DNA of 37,590 nt. Origin: a virus. Location of the stretch: positions 1 to 37,590 of the IMG/VR virus record IMGVR_UViG_3300044673_000120; one strand, given 5' to 3'. The position numbers and the translations under genes were made by a program. Below are positions 1-9,700 of the stretch, one piece after another (positions within the stretch are counted from its first letter, which is position 1; each line of letters opens with the position of its first letter). Below the pieces are notes generated by a model that saw nothing but the letters and a program-made list of their open reading frames with translations, did no database searches and had not been told where the DNA came from.

Positions 1-112
1 CTAAAGAGCAGAAAATCCATTCACATCTTATAAAATTGAAGGAAAATTTCGCATTTTAAATCGAAAAAAAGGTCTATAATTGGTAATAAAATTTATTAAA
101 AATATAACCGCG
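1..112. other. Left flank, AT-rich, no gene seen
   Basis: This AT-rich stretch has no open frame with coding character on either strand. It lies outside the first copy of the putative transposase-binding repeat, so most of it is probably host DNA. The exact host/prophage boundary is not resolved. I looked for a TG dinucleotide with a matching 5-bp duplication at the right end and found no convincing pair. Confidence 0.4.
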
Positions 113-151
113 AAAACGATTTGTGTAAATTAATAAAACGATTTGTGTAAA
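113..151 (+). repeat. Late-end direct repeats, putative transposase sites
   Basis: AAAACGATTTGTGTAAA occurs twice, at 113-129 and 135-151, with a 22-bp period. Related copies in the opposite orientation lie at 36938-36953 and 37006-37022, with shared core ACGAnnnGTGyAAA when read inward. In Mu the late end also carries closely packed MuA sites at about this period while the early end has wider spacing. I infer that these are MuA-type binding sites of the attR-equivalent end. Confidence 0.65.
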
Positions 152-190
152 AAAAACGCACACTAACAATTATAACCACCTTACAGTAAA

Positions 191-219
191 GGGGCTGAGC
201 AATGCCCAGCCCCTTTTTT
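191..219. terminator. Terminator hairpin at end of late operon
   Basis: GGGGCTG and CAGCCCC form a 7-bp stem around a 9-base loop. T-rich sequence follows on the + side and a shorter T stretch on the - side. It touches the stop codon of the formyltransferase gene (218-220). It would end the last late transcript of the phage and may also block host transcription entering from the left. Confidence 0.7.
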
Positions 220-703
220 ATATCTTCGCCTCATAAGTTGAGTACATTTCAATCTGTTCAACCTCTCGTTTAAGCCCAATTGAAAGACCATTTAAACAGC
301 GTTTCAAGGTCCTCAGCATGGCCGGAATAATATGCTTCTCATAGAATTCTCTCGGCCTTAGATCGTGGTCAATAGTGATAACCTCTTGTTCACATATTGG
401 CCCCGTATCGATACCAGCGTCAGCCCAGAACCAACTGGCCGCTGTGATCTTATCTCCGCGCTTGTATGCCCACTTGATCGCCGAGGCTCCCCTGCCAAAC
501 GGCAAGGGGCTCGGGTGAAAGATCAGCGTTCCATACTTTGGGAGCTTCAACCTTGCAACGGGCACTATCTCAGTCAGGAGCGGGGCAATGGCTACATCAG
601 CCGCCGCAGGATCGGTAACAATATCGTGACCAAGCCCTAACACCATTTGGCGCGCTGACGCATAAGCAGCGGTCATGTTATCTCCCAAAATTGTTATTCG
701 CAT
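218..703 (-). CDS. Formyltransferase-fold protein, putative DNA-modification partner
   Basis: A 161-aa protein with the formyl transferase core seen in methionyl-tRNA formyltransferase and PurN. FHPSPLPFGRGAS (about residues 56-68) matches the HxSLLPxxRG loop, and DAGIDTGPI (about 95-103) matches the DxGxDTGxI motif with its catalytic Asp. The usual catalytic Asn two residues before the His is Ile here, so the chemistry may differ from folate-dependent formyl transfer. It lacks the C-terminal tRNA-binding domain, so a translation role is unlikely. Its ATG overlaps the stop of the upstream ABC/acetyltransferase gene by 10 nt, so the two are co-translated. Being the last gene before the late end, next to a Mom-like enzyme, it may help build a modified base. 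Substrate unknown. Confidence 0.72.
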   Translation of the reverse strand: MRITILGDNMTAAYASARQMVLGLGHDIVTDPAAADVAIAPLLTEIVPVARLKLPKYGTLIFHPSPLPFGRGASAIKWAYKRGDKITAASWFWADAGIDTGPICEQEVITIDHDLRPREFYEKHIIPAMLRTLKRCLNGLSIGLKREVEQIEMYSTYEAKI

Positions 704-1851
704 AATTGTGCCCCTTCATACTTAAACGCCTGTACAGCCCTGAAATGACCACCGTAACCGGTAGCGCATCCGATTGATCCATCATCAAAAACCTTTCCGG
801 AGGTTTCCCTTGATTTCCTGATCGATGCGGCTGACTTGCTCTTGTTTGATCCGTAAAGACTTCCCCCTGTTTGTCTCCATTTCTTTGAGTACCTGAGCGC
901 ACCGCACAATTGCGGGTGCGACGTGTGAAAGAACACCGGGAACTTTTTACCACACCGTCCCTTGCCCTGTAGATGGTACTCGCAAATAGCGTCCAGAAAC
1001 TTTGTTCCTACACCGATCCCCTGCCATTCGGGCATAACTACCAACCGGGTTGATCGGTACGCATTCGCCGTAAAAAGGGGCGAAACGGCCAAATGGCAAA
1101 CCGGCTCACCGTTTACAGCTCCAACAAAATACTGTGCGGCCACCGGCAACGGGAGGTCTAAATAGTAATGCGGTTTAAAATGCTTGAATACACTTCCTGA
1201 GACTTGATAAATTTCAAGTTCGAGCTTTGGGCGTTGCCAAAGGCAGTCGCGTCCCAACCGGAACTGCGCCTCTTGTGTATCGTAAACCCAATCCGGTTGC
1301 AACCACTCTAAAATGTCGTAGTGGCATGATAATAGAACAATTTGCCCCGATCCGCGTCTCCATGTTTTAGCAAAAGCAGCCGCGCCTACTTTGGCAATCT
1401 GCCGATCAATAACGCTGGTAAACTCGTCAACGACTACCTTTTCAGGCCGCTCGCAAATTAACCTGGCTAAACCGGCTCTGAACTTTTCGCCGTTGCTCAA
1501 TACGTTGAAAGGCCTGAGCCATGCCGGAACATCACCAAGCCCAACGGCAGACAACGCGCCAGTAACCTGGTTAAAGTCTCCACCCGGCGCAATGGAGTCA
1601 ACAATTGGCTTTTCATTGTCCCATCTGGCATAAAGGTCATGGATTGGAGTATTAAAAATACTCCTGCCAATACTCGTTTTACCCGATCCGGAAGGGCCAA
1701 CAATCAGCCCGATTTTCCACTCAAAATCCTCGATAGGCAAGTTTGCAACATGGTTCCAGTTGCACCCGCTTTCGGCATTAAACAAACTCTTGACCCTCGC
1801 AGCCCGATAGCTGTGAAAATCGCTGCATCTGTGGTTTACTTCTACTATCAT
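694..1851 (-). CDS. ABC-type ATPase fused to Mom-like GNAT domain
   Basis: About 385 aa from the ATG at 1851. The N-terminal half is a soluble ABC ATPase with all motifs: Walker A GPSGSGKT (52-59), signature LSNGE (118-122), Walker B VVVDEF (about 139-144) and an H-loop LLSCHYD. No membrane segments exist, so it is not a transporter. The C-terminal half is a GNAT acyltransferase with RLVVMPEWQGIGVG (269-282) as the acyl-CoA loop and a late GYGGHF motif, resembling the Mu Mom family that modifies adenine in phage DNA. A TTG at 1857 would add two residues. I prefer the ATG because it overlaps the TGA of the small upstream gene as ATGA. Located at the late end like mom. DNA modification is inference from fold and position. 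Confidence 0.75.
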   Translation of the reverse strand: MIVEVNHRCSDFHSYRAARVKSLFNAESGCNWNHVANLPIEDFEWKIGLIVGPSGSGKTSIGRSIFNTPIHDLYARWDNEKPIVDSIAPGGDFNQVTGALSAVGLGDVPAWLRPFNVLSNGEKFRAGLARLICERPEKVVVDEFTSVIDRQIAKVGAAAFAKTWRRGSGQIVLLSCHYDILEWLQPDWVYDTQEAQFRLGRDCLWQRPKLELEIYQVSGSVFKHFKPHYYLDLPLPVAAQYFVGAVNGEPVCHLAVSPLFTANAYRSTRLVVMPEWQGIGVGTKFLDAICEYHLQGKGRCGKKFPVFFHTSHPQLCGALRYSKKWRQTGGSLYGSNKSKSAASIRKSRETSGKVFDDGSIGCATGYGGHFRAVQAFKYEGAQLCE

Positions 1852-1973
1852 ACGCAAACCACTTTTAAGGTTAAACCCAACTTTTTGAGCGTTTCATAAA
1901 TTTCGGCCTGCTCGCTCTCGCATTTACAGATGACGACTACGCCATACTGCGGCCTGTAAGTGTAATTTCCCAT
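1848..1973 (-). CDS. Conserved-looking 41-aa protein ahead of Mom-like gene
   Basis: A 41-aa frame begins at the ATG at 1971-1973 (MGNYTYRPQYG...) and ends at a TGA that overlaps the next gene's ATG as ATGA, the arrangement expected for translational coupling. The sequence looks like a small alpha/beta protein, with a hydrophobic strand VVVICK, an acidic helix and a final LKVVCV strand. It has two cysteines in CKC but no full zinc motif. Function is unknown. Its tight coupling suggests it works with, or regulates translation of, the ABC/Mom-like fusion. Confidence 0.65.
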   Translation of the reverse strand: MGNYTYRPQYGVVVICKCESEQAEIYETLKKLGLTLKVVCV

Positions 1974-2000
1974 ATTCAAAAATTAATCTATATTTGTTCC

Positions 2001-2098
2001 TCTCAGGTCAAAAAAATAAGGTGCGATAACACCGCAAAAGGCATTTGCCTCTGGCGTGGTGTTATCGCACCTTTACTTTTCAACCGATTGACCTGAGA
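2001..2098 (-). terminator. Nested inverted repeat, tail-operon terminator
   Basis: Inner arms 2018-2033 and 2058-2073 are a perfect 16-bp inverted repeat (AAGGTGCGATAACACC). On the - strand a run of T follows at once, so it is a strong intrinsic terminator for the tail genes. Outer arms TCTCAGGTCAA (2001-2011) and TTGACCTGAGA (2088-2098) form a further perfect 11-bp repeat, and the loop holds a small AGGCA/TGCCT hairpin. The outer repeat is more than a terminator needs. Confidence 0.8.
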
Positions 2099-2127
2099 AT
2101 CTGCGGTTGATTGGAGCCGGGGGCTCT

Positions 2128-2607
2128 TTATTCCATTTTAATCATTTCGCTGATCAATTCCATCTGCTCAACCGTGATACTATCAGGCAACAGGCTTTCA
2201 TCAAATTGAAAGAACTCAAACTCGAATGGCTCTTTAAGAAACCGTTCAAACTCTTCATCCTTTTCCTTCTGGTCAGCAAGTTGTGTGGCATACTTTTTTT
2301 CAAGGTCATTTATTTTAGTCTTGAAACTCGTATAATTTGAAATTGCAACCTGACCATTACCGACCGGGATAAAGTTCCCGGAATCATCTTTTTTCGCCTC
2401 TGAATCGATTATTACCTGATACTCTTCCTGATACTTTTCAAGGTCTTTATTTCTCGGTGTCGATTCTTTGATGAGCTCATGCTCGCGCTTCAAGGCTGTT
2501 ATATTTTTACCAATTGCATAGGCCATCTTAACGCCGGACAGCTGCTTTAATACTTCGTAACCTAGTACGATTTCAATAACTCTTAAGCGTGTAATTGTCT
2601 GTTTCAT
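2128..2607 (-). CDS. Small tail-region protein, possibly DUF1617-like
   Basis: 159 aa, charged and helical, with a coiled-coil-like central part and an acidic, Phe-rich segment near residues 125-140. The N-terminal stretch (LKQLSGVKMAYAIGKNI) resembles small phage proteins of the DUF1617 type, which sit next to tail and baseplate genes; that match is from memory and tentative. It is the last gene of the tail operon, 28 nt after the tail-fibre gene and just before the terminator. No signal peptide or membrane segment is visible. Role unknown. Confidence 0.65.
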   Translation of the reverse strand: MKQTITRLRVIEIVLGYEVLKQLSGVKMAYAIGKNITALKREHELIKESTPRNKDLEKYQEEYQVIIDSEAKKDDSGNFIPVGNGQVAISNYTSFKTKINDLEKKYATQLADQKEKDEEFERFLKEPFEFEFFQFDESLLPDSITVEQMELISEMIKME

Positions 2608-2635
2608 ATGTTGATTTTTTTTGATTAATTAAAAG

Positions 2636-4207
2636 TTACCATGTTGCGATCGCTACACGTTTCCATGTATTTGTTGCTGTGCAGACATAAATATAAGTTG
2701 CGGTGATGCGTATTTCCCCGAGCGTTCCGGTTGCCGTAGCAGTTGCCGGGGCGGAATTCATGCTGCTTACTTGAAATTGAGATGCCTTAATTGTTCCACC
2801 AAAAGCTGCAAGAGATGTAGTGAATGTTGCGTTTAATGACCCATTCACATATAACTCCACTTGTGTTGATGCGGACAATGCGCCCATCCTTACAATTGCA
2901 CCGCTTGCCCAAACGCCACCATATGCAGTACCATTTGCCAATAAAAACTGAGTACCACTCACATTGCCATTGGCAGTTAATGCCGCTGTTGCAAAGGCCT
3001 GAGAGGATGATCCGGCCAGCGCAGCCTTACCGTTTAATGCAGTATTTAGGTCTGTTTGAGACGAAAGTGTTCCTGTTATTCCACCCCATGCAGCAGACCC
3101 ACTAATAGTCACATCACCCGAACCAAGCAACGAGTTTCCATTTACAGTTTTTATATTTGTTCCGGAAACTAAAGTGGACTGTAAGCCCAATGTAGATTTA
3201 CTACCAATCCCCCAAGCTGTACCTGTCCAATAAAACATCTGCCCGCTATAACCGGCGTCAAGTGTTACCGGAATATAGACATCAGAATGACTTTGTATAT
3301 TATGTGCAGATGGTGCAACTATTAAATTGCCTGAACCCAAAATAGAACTTCCATTAATTGTTTTAATATTTACGCCTGAGACCAAGGTTGCCTGTTTTGC
3401 TCCCAACTCGTAAAATACACCATCTGAAGTTATGGGGTATGTATTTCCTTCCGCTGCAAAGTCTACTTTATTTATAGTCAGATCGGTTGCGTTCTGGCCA
3501 AAATCGCCTGAATTAACCCCCACATAATTACTCCCTAACAATACAGTGCCCATACGGGTATAAGCCGAATTCCAATTAGATGAGTTATCGGTAACAGCTG
3601 AATAACCGCCAGACCCATTCACTTTCACTAACCCGTTTATAGCATCTTCAATTGTTTTGTGTGCCAGCGGTGCCGCTCCAACTTCAGCATAAGTGTAGCT
3701 TGGCTTTACAGAAGCTTTTGCCCAAGGATATACATCGCTTGCTGGCCTCGAATCGCTTAACCTTAAATCGCCGGTAAGGCAAAAGGCAGCAGCGTGATAA
3801 CCATCAAGCAAATCGGCATTTAAATTAGCAACGAGTGTTGTTGACGCCACGATCAATGGCGCAGTACCTGTAGCTACAACAGATTGCAATTGATTCGCAA
3901 TGATCTTCCAAGTGCCTAAGTTGACGTCTTTATTTGCGCCCAAATATGGCACGCCAGGCGTTTTTACATTTCCCCACAGTAAGCTTACCTCTCTGGCACC
4001 GCCTGCAACCGGATGGGCGTAACCCATTTTATAAATTACAAAACCATCGTCCCGGAGCGGGTCAACGTGATATTCTGAAACGATAACCTCAGACGTTGTT
4101 ATGCCCTCTTCCACCGGGACCTTCAGATAAATATAATGGCCGTTATTGTTCGGGATAGTAATATTTGTCAGGGCAATTGCCCAGCTGCGAGTTGGGTCGT
4201 AGGTCAT
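2636..4207 (-). CDS. Tail fibre protein
   Basis: 523 aa, Gly/Ser/Thr/Asn-rich with low charge. Two near-identical modules, about residues 275-297 and 346-368, share LVSGxNIKTxNGxSxLGSG, a repeat typical of phage tail fibre shafts. A conserved N-terminal part (about 1-140) probably joins the baseplate, followed by a LNADLLDGYHA motif common in fibre proteins. The C-terminal end (GTLGEIRITATYIYVCTATNTWKRV) resembles terminal fibre domains. The gene overlaps the preceding hub gene by 4 nt (ATGA). It is the best candidate for the host receptor-binding protein, and it does not carry the DGR variable region. Confidence 0.78.
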   Translation of the reverse strand: MTYDPTRSWAIALTNITIPNNNGHYIYLKVPVEEGITTSEVIVSEYHVDPLRDDGFVIYKMGYAHPVAGGAREVSLLWGNVKTPGVPYLGANKDVNLGTWKIIANQLQSVVATGTAPLIVASTTLVANLNADLLDGYHAAAFCLTGDLRLSDSRPASDVYPWAKASVKPSYTYAEVGAAPLAHKTIEDAINGLVKVNGSGGYSAVTDNSSNWNSAYTRMGTVLLGSNYVGVNSGDFGQNATDLTINKVDFAAEGNTYPITSDGVFYELGAKQATLVSGVNIKTINGSSILGSGNLIVAPSAHNIQSHSDVYIPVTLDAGYSGQMFYWTGTAWGIGSKSTLGLQSTLVSGTNIKTVNGNSLLGSGDVTISGSAAWGGITGTLSSQTDLNTALNGKAALAGSSSQAFATAALTANGNVSGTQFLLANGTAYGGVWASGAIVRMGALSASTQVELYVNGSLNATFTTSLAAFGGTIKASQFQVSSMNSAPATATATGTLGEIRITATYIYVCTATNTWKRVAIATW

Positions 4208-6405
4208 AGCTCTTTAATGATTTTGATTGTTTTCCGGTCGACGGCATAAAAGCTGTGATTTAACAAAGCTCCGGCACTGATCCTGATTTTGTTCGGGTCT
4301 CCGTCAACATTGGTTTCTACAAGCGCATCTTTAATTGAAAATTGAGGAGTTCCGGCATCGTCCGATAGCATGACCGGATCGATAGATCTTCTCCTAACCC
4401 GCTCATCAACCCGCAACTTTTCGTCAATCGGATCAACAATCCCGTCTTTTACTTCGCGAGTTGTCTGCTCAGCCCCGCGAGTCTGGTTCACATCGTCCAG
4501 CTTTGCAGCCTGTATTGATCTCTCAATACTGGCAACCGCCGACTCAAGCGCAGCGCGTTTTGATTTAACCAAGTTGGGCGATAGTGTGATCGTACTCCCG
4601 TTACTGTAAAGGTTACTATTAATATCGACTACCCTTAAATGAGCATCAATGTCAAAGTCAGTGTCAATAACCCTGAGTCGGCATCCCGGAAGTATCGAAC
4701 TGAAATCTTCAGCGGGGTTGGTTTCTACCCTATAATCGGCATTTGGCGGGTTGAAGTCTATTCCGTCGTACATCGAAGAATAAGCCGCATCATACAGTCT
4801 GGAAACAGCCGCATCGATATACGGCTGAGGAAGGTTTATGTCGGTTATATTATACTCATCTGATAATCTTGGGTAAAGGTCGTCAGATGGCAGACTAACC
4901 CCGCCCTCTGTAATTGGTTGGATCTTAAAGGTCCACGTTGCATGATTATAGCTTAGTATCTCGAATTCAAGACCAGCCAGGTCACCAGAATTAAAATGAA
5001 TTTTTGCCTTTGTTCCGGCGATCAGGTATTTAGTCGAGACTCCGTCGTCCTTTAACTCATTAAGGTCAAAGGGCATGGTCGTATCGGTCAGCTCCCAGGA
5101 ATTCTCATCCGGATAAAATGTGTAAATCTTTACCGGATGAGCCGAAAGCTCCGTTCCCGGAGCATAAACCCACGTTGGTTGCTTCTCACGCTTGATATAC
5201 CCGGTCACTGTTCCGGTTCGTTCCGGGAAAATGTCCTCATAAACCTTAGTACGCTCGATCTGCATGTCATAAAACCATCGCTCTATTGGAGCTGATAATT
5301 TTAGGCGTGTAGATCCGTAACCAGTTGGGAGATTCTTTGTAGATCCAAAGGCGAAAAGCTTGGTGCAAAGTTTTTCTCTCGGAGTTGGAATCCTCGATAT
5401 TTTATACGCTCGGTTGCCTTTTCCGTAGGTAAATTCCAACGCCAGGGTTGTGCCGATTTGCTTTTTTACGCTGATATGAATCGGGTCGCTAGGGTTTACC
5501 CTGCTGTATTCATATTCAAATTCATACTCCGAGGCGATGCGTGACAGCACCTCAAAGCAGCTTTCATTATTGAACTGATGATTCCTATACTCTGTGGCTT
5601 CAACAGTTCCCTTGATAAATAAACCAGGATAGGCGCGGTTTGCGTTAGCGATAATCAGATCAACCACCTCCTCAGCCGTAGCATACCATGCCGTTTCCGG
5701 CTGGTCGATTACCATAAACTGAATGTCTTTTAAGCAAAAGAATTCGTTGGTATAGGTAAGCCGGTACACACATTTATTTGTACTTATTTTATCAATCTGG
5801 GGATACTCGAAGGCGATGTATTTTTCGTTGTTGAAAAGGATATAGTCGCCACGGCCAAGAGTTTGAATCTCGTTAAACTCCGCCTGAAATGAAATTGAGC
5901 TATCTCCCTGAAGCTGACGGTTCAATTTTGCATCATTGCCGTATTTCACAACCTGGCGGATAACATCATCTTGCCTGTAAACGGTCATCAATTTAGTTAC
6001 GGAATCACCTGCCACGGTCAGGCGAAGGGTAAACATGCCAATCTGAAGAGATGAAACATACTGTGTTTTACGAACCATCTGGACAGACTGCTGAACAGTC
6101 ACGTGCGAAATGTCATGCCAATACGGCGTCGTTAAAGTCCGCTCTCCCGGTGCAACCAGGGCGGCATAAAAAGCGGCCACTTTTGTTTTAAAATCTTCGT
6201 ATCCGGTTGCCCTGATCCAACAGCTCAGCGCAATTTCGCGAGCCTGATATTTTACTTCACCGGCATCCTGCCAATAGTCACGTCCATTATGGTCGAGCCA
6301 ATCAGTTGATGAGTCAATGATCCGAGGCATATTGAGTACTCCAGACGATTTGGCAACGCCAACACCGTAAACAGAAAAATCGATATAATCAAGTTTCCAA
6401 CTCAT
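4204..6405 (-). CDS. Baseplate/tail hub protein
   Basis: 733 aa. The first 130 residues resemble a distal-tail module (MSWKLDYIDFSVYGVGVAKSS, then WIRATGYEDFKTKVAAFYAAL). The middle (about 150-420) looks like the gp27-like hub/prophage-tail domain, with a VVDLIIANANRAYPG segment. The remainder looks beta-rich with a short helical piece near residues 610-640. It overlaps both neighbours by 4 nt (ATGA at each side), so it belongs to one tail operon with the tape measure and fibre. It probably forms the tail tip that links tube to fibres. No peptidase motif was recognised. Confidence 0.75.
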   Translation of the reverse strand: MSWKLDYIDFSVYGVGVAKSSGVLNMPRIIDSSTDWLDHNGRDYWQDAGEVKYQAREIALSCWIRATGYEDFKTKVAAFYAALVAPGERTLTTPYWHDISHVTVQQSVQMVRKTQYVSSLQIGMFTLRLTVAGDSVTKLMTVYRQDDVIRQVVKYGNDAKLNRQLQGDSSISFQAEFNEIQTLGRGDYILFNNEKYIAFEYPQIDKISTNKCVYRLTYTNEFFCLKDIQFMVIDQPETAWYATAEEVVDLIIANANRAYPGLFIKGTVEATEYRNHQFNNESCFEVLSRIASEYEFEYEYSRVNPSDPIHISVKKQIGTTLALEFTYGKGNRAYKISRIPTPREKLCTKLFAFGSTKNLPTGYGSTRLKLSAPIERWFYDMQIERTKVYEDIFPERTGTVTGYIKREKQPTWVYAPGTELSAHPVKIYTFYPDENSWELTDTTMPFDLNELKDDGVSTKYLIAGTKAKIHFNSGDLAGLEFEILSYNHATWTFKIQPITEGGVSLPSDDLYPRLSDEYNITDINLPQPYIDAAVSRLYDAAYSSMYDGIDFNPPNADYRVETNPAEDFSSILPGCRLRVIDTDFDIDAHLRVVDINSNLYSNGSTITLSPNLVKSKRAALESAVASIERSIQAAKLDDVNQTRGAEQTTREVKDGIVDPIDEKLRVDERVRRRSIDPVMLSDDAGTPQFSIKDALVETNVDGDPNKIRISAGALLNHSFYAVDRKTIKIIKEL

Positions 6406-6761
6406 TCGGTAATGGTTATAGATGCTATAACTTTGGCGATCTTGCCGCCGTTGAATGAAACAACTTCAAAACCTTTATCGAATATTCCGGTAAAAGTCAG
6501 ATTGTGTCCAATCAATGTGATATCGTGTTTTAAGATTGTTTTCAATAAGGTTTCAAAAGCGTTTATATTACTGACCAGTGAACCAACGCTGGAGTACCTG
6601 CCTAGTAGTGTTACTATTGCCTCTTTACTTAAAAAAACGATATCCTTCGACTCGTTACCGGGCTCGCTTAAAATCTTTTTTCGTGCCGGAAGATCATAGA
6701 GGCCCTCGGCGTTCAGGAGCTTTAATCCGAAAGTAGATATGTTTGTTCCATCGATGGTCAT
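6402..6761 (-). CDS. Small tail-tip protein (distal-tail-like)
   Basis: 119 aa between tape measure and hub, overlapping both by 4 nt. It starts MTIDGTNISTFGLKLLNAEG, a beta-strand-rich opening typical of distal tail proteins, and ends in ITITE. No catalytic motif or signal is visible. Position after the tape measure suggests a tail-tip adaptor that closes the tube. The family is not identified with certainty. Confidence 0.65.
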   Translation of the reverse strand: MTIDGTNISTFGLKLLNAEGLYDLPARKKILSEPGNESKDIVFLSKEAIVTLLGRYSSVGSLVSNINAFETLLKTILKHDITLIGHNLTFTGIFDKGFEVVSFNGGKIAKVIASITITE

Positions 6762-9700
6762 AACCTGTCTTTAAGCGTTTTATTCATTTCAGAAATTCCC
6801 TCCTCAATCTTTATCAGCTTCACATTGTGTGAAGTATTCTCGCTAATTTGCTTCAGGTATCCCAGATTTTTAGCTACATCATCCTGACCCGCAGCCATAT
6901 TAACCAGGATACTTTTAATATCAACACGGACCGCCATTAACTGACCGACCATTGCACCCATCGTTTCTTCAGTTGCTCCTTTTACCGAGCCCATAACGCC
7001 GCTGGTTGAGCCTGTCGAAGTCGAAGCATCAAAGTTAAAACCGGCAGCTTGCAGAGCCCTTTGGGTGGCTTCGAACATAGGAGCCGACGAAGCGTATAAG
7101 TCGTCCATGGTCTTTTTAAACTTCAAAGCCTCGTCGGTAGTTAGTCCATTACCGGAATCGTTCACCAGGGTATTTACCGCCTCATTAATTGGCTTAGTCA
7201 ATAACTGCGCAGTGAGCTGGCGTGTAATAATATTTTTAATGATATCGTCAACCTTTTCGCCCCACGCGGCGGCGGCATCTTCACCGGCAAGGAAAGCATC
7301 GGCCAGTCCCCGGCTTAGATCGCTAACTGTTGTGCCTGTGATATCCTGAATTGTTGAGTCAATCTGCGAAAGCAAACTATTATAGCTATCAAGAACCGCC
7401 TCAATTGCCTTACGCTGTTCATCGCTAATGTCACCCTGTAGTAATCGGTTCGCTAATTTTTCTATTTCAAGGTTCAAATCAGCGGCTTGTTTAACCATGT
7501 CGAGACCGAGTCCGGCAACGCCTCCACTTATATTTCTTCTCGGACCCGATGACGATTTAGCCAATTCGGTATTTAACGTTGCAGCCTCGTCAGCGAGTGT
7601 CAATAGTTCGGCCTTTACTATTTTAATCGAGGTGAGTGAGCTATCTTGCCCCAAGCTTGAAAGGGATTCTGTCGCTATATCGAGCGATGAAATTAATTTG
7701 CTGATTTGTGCGTTTACCTGTTCGAAATGAACAGAAAGCTTTTCGGGAGCCTGAATGATAAAACTGGCCATCCCTGAAATTATACTTATAGCTCCACCAA
7801 CAATATTTCCCGAAGCAATCTGGGCAATTCCTTTCATCATGTTCATGCCATTCTCAAGTGCTTTTGCCTGCTCTTTAGACAATCCAAGCTGCTCGGCATA
7901 TTGTGCAGTCATCTGGTCAAGCAAGTCAACCGAGCCCTGAATATACGATATGTTCTTTTCGTAGTTCTCTGAGGCAACAGCGTCTAACGATGCCTGCTTA
8001 CCTTTGGCCTCCAGCTGTTTTTTCTGCTCTTCGGTCAGTTGCTTCATCGGTTGCAGTTGCTTAACAATGGCACTTTCTCCCGATATCTGACCGTTTACAG
8101 AAAGTGGTTTCATGCCCGTTGTTTCACCACGCTGAGCTTTTATCAACTCTTCCCATGCTATTTTTTGTTTAACGAGGGCGTTAAGCTTCTCCTGAAGTGC
8201 GGGCCGCTCTTTTTCAGTCGCATTCACGACCGCGTCTGATGCTTTTTTTATTTTTTCTTCAAGTTTATCGTACTCGCCTTTTAGCTCTTTACTTTTTTCT
8301 TTAACCCCTGTAATAGCAATTTTTTCAGCTTCAAGGCGGTCAATTGTAACCTGCGCGGCGTTGTAATCCTTTCTATTTGTAGCGCCAAGCTGCGCCTTTT
8401 TGGCATCGTCAATTTCCTGATTAATCAGTTCAATGGTTCGTATCTTTTCTTCATTGGCACTTTTCTCTTCCTTTTTACTGGCCATTAATGCGGCCATTTT
8501 GGCTTTAATGGCATCCTCTTCGTCTTTAAGCCCCGATATTACACTCGACAGATAAACCTCGTTTCGTCTTTTTAATTCTTCAGGGTTGGTAGTGGCCGAC
8601 GAATTAAGCTGTTTCAGCGATTCCCAAAATGTAAGCTTTCCGCTTCCAATCCGATCTTGTTCGTCCAGGTTCTTTTTTAGCGCAGCGGTCAATTGTTCCA
8701 TTTCGGCGCGTTTGCGGATTGATTCAATATAGTCGTCAATCGCTTTTTTCCCTTTTTCGGTCGAAAGTGCCTGCGCATCCAGAAAACCAATCTGATCAGG
8801 AAGAATATCATTCAACTCCTTTAGAGCTTTTGCCCGGTCGGCATTGGCTGCGTTTTCGTTTTTTATAGTCGACACCAAGGTTTCGACATTCGCCTTCTGG
8901 GTATTTACTGTTTTGTTAATTTCGTCCTGTGCCTTTGACGCCTCGTCGGTTGTATCGCTGAAAACGACCATAGCAGTTACCAGTGCCGCAATGGCAGTGG
9001 CCGCCAAAACATACGGATTTATTGCCATCACGGCATTAAGAACGCCCTGAGCCTGGGCACTTGCATATTGTGCAAATGTTAATTGAGTTGTACGGCCAAT
9101 GAGCATATAAGTACTGGCTGCATTTGCCGTTTTTGCAGCTGCTGCATAACCGTCGGCAACAGCTACGGCAATACTGGCAGTTTTATAAATTCCATAGGTA
9201 ACAACCATTACCTTTAGGATATCTAATACCGCTTCGTAATTTGTAATTAACGAGCTTAAACCCGAAATACTTCCATAAATCATTCCTTCGTTAGCCTCTC
9301 CAATGGAGTTAAGCATAACCTGCCATTTGTCGGTAAGGTTCGATATTTGCCCGGTCACTGATGCGTTTTGCTTCTCCATCAGGTTATAGAACTTGCCACC
9401 TACGCCGCTCATGGTTTGAAATGCTTTTTCAACTTCAGGAAAACCAATCTGACCGGCGGAAACCATACCCTGTATTTCTTCTTTCGATTTTCCCAGGTTC
9501 TTAGCGAGCTCGTCAACCAATGGGATACCAGCCATTGCAAAATCTCTAATTTCGCGTTGCTGCAATGTTCCTAATACTGCCACCTGACCGTAATTGATAG
9601 CAACCCTTGATATTGGTACCGAAACACCCGCCGCGACATCGCCCAGAGCTTTCATAGTGCCCATAACCTTTTCGCTTGCAATACCCATAGCCATCAGCTG

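Noticed and set aside
678-953. Separate small gene inside the Mom-like domain
   Set aside because: It lies within the acetyltransferase frame, whose final GYGGHF segment is needed for that domain; the alternative has no recognisable character.
694-1851. ABC transporter subunit
   Set aside because: No membrane segments or partner permease; the ATPase is fused to a GNAT domain and coupled to phage late genes.
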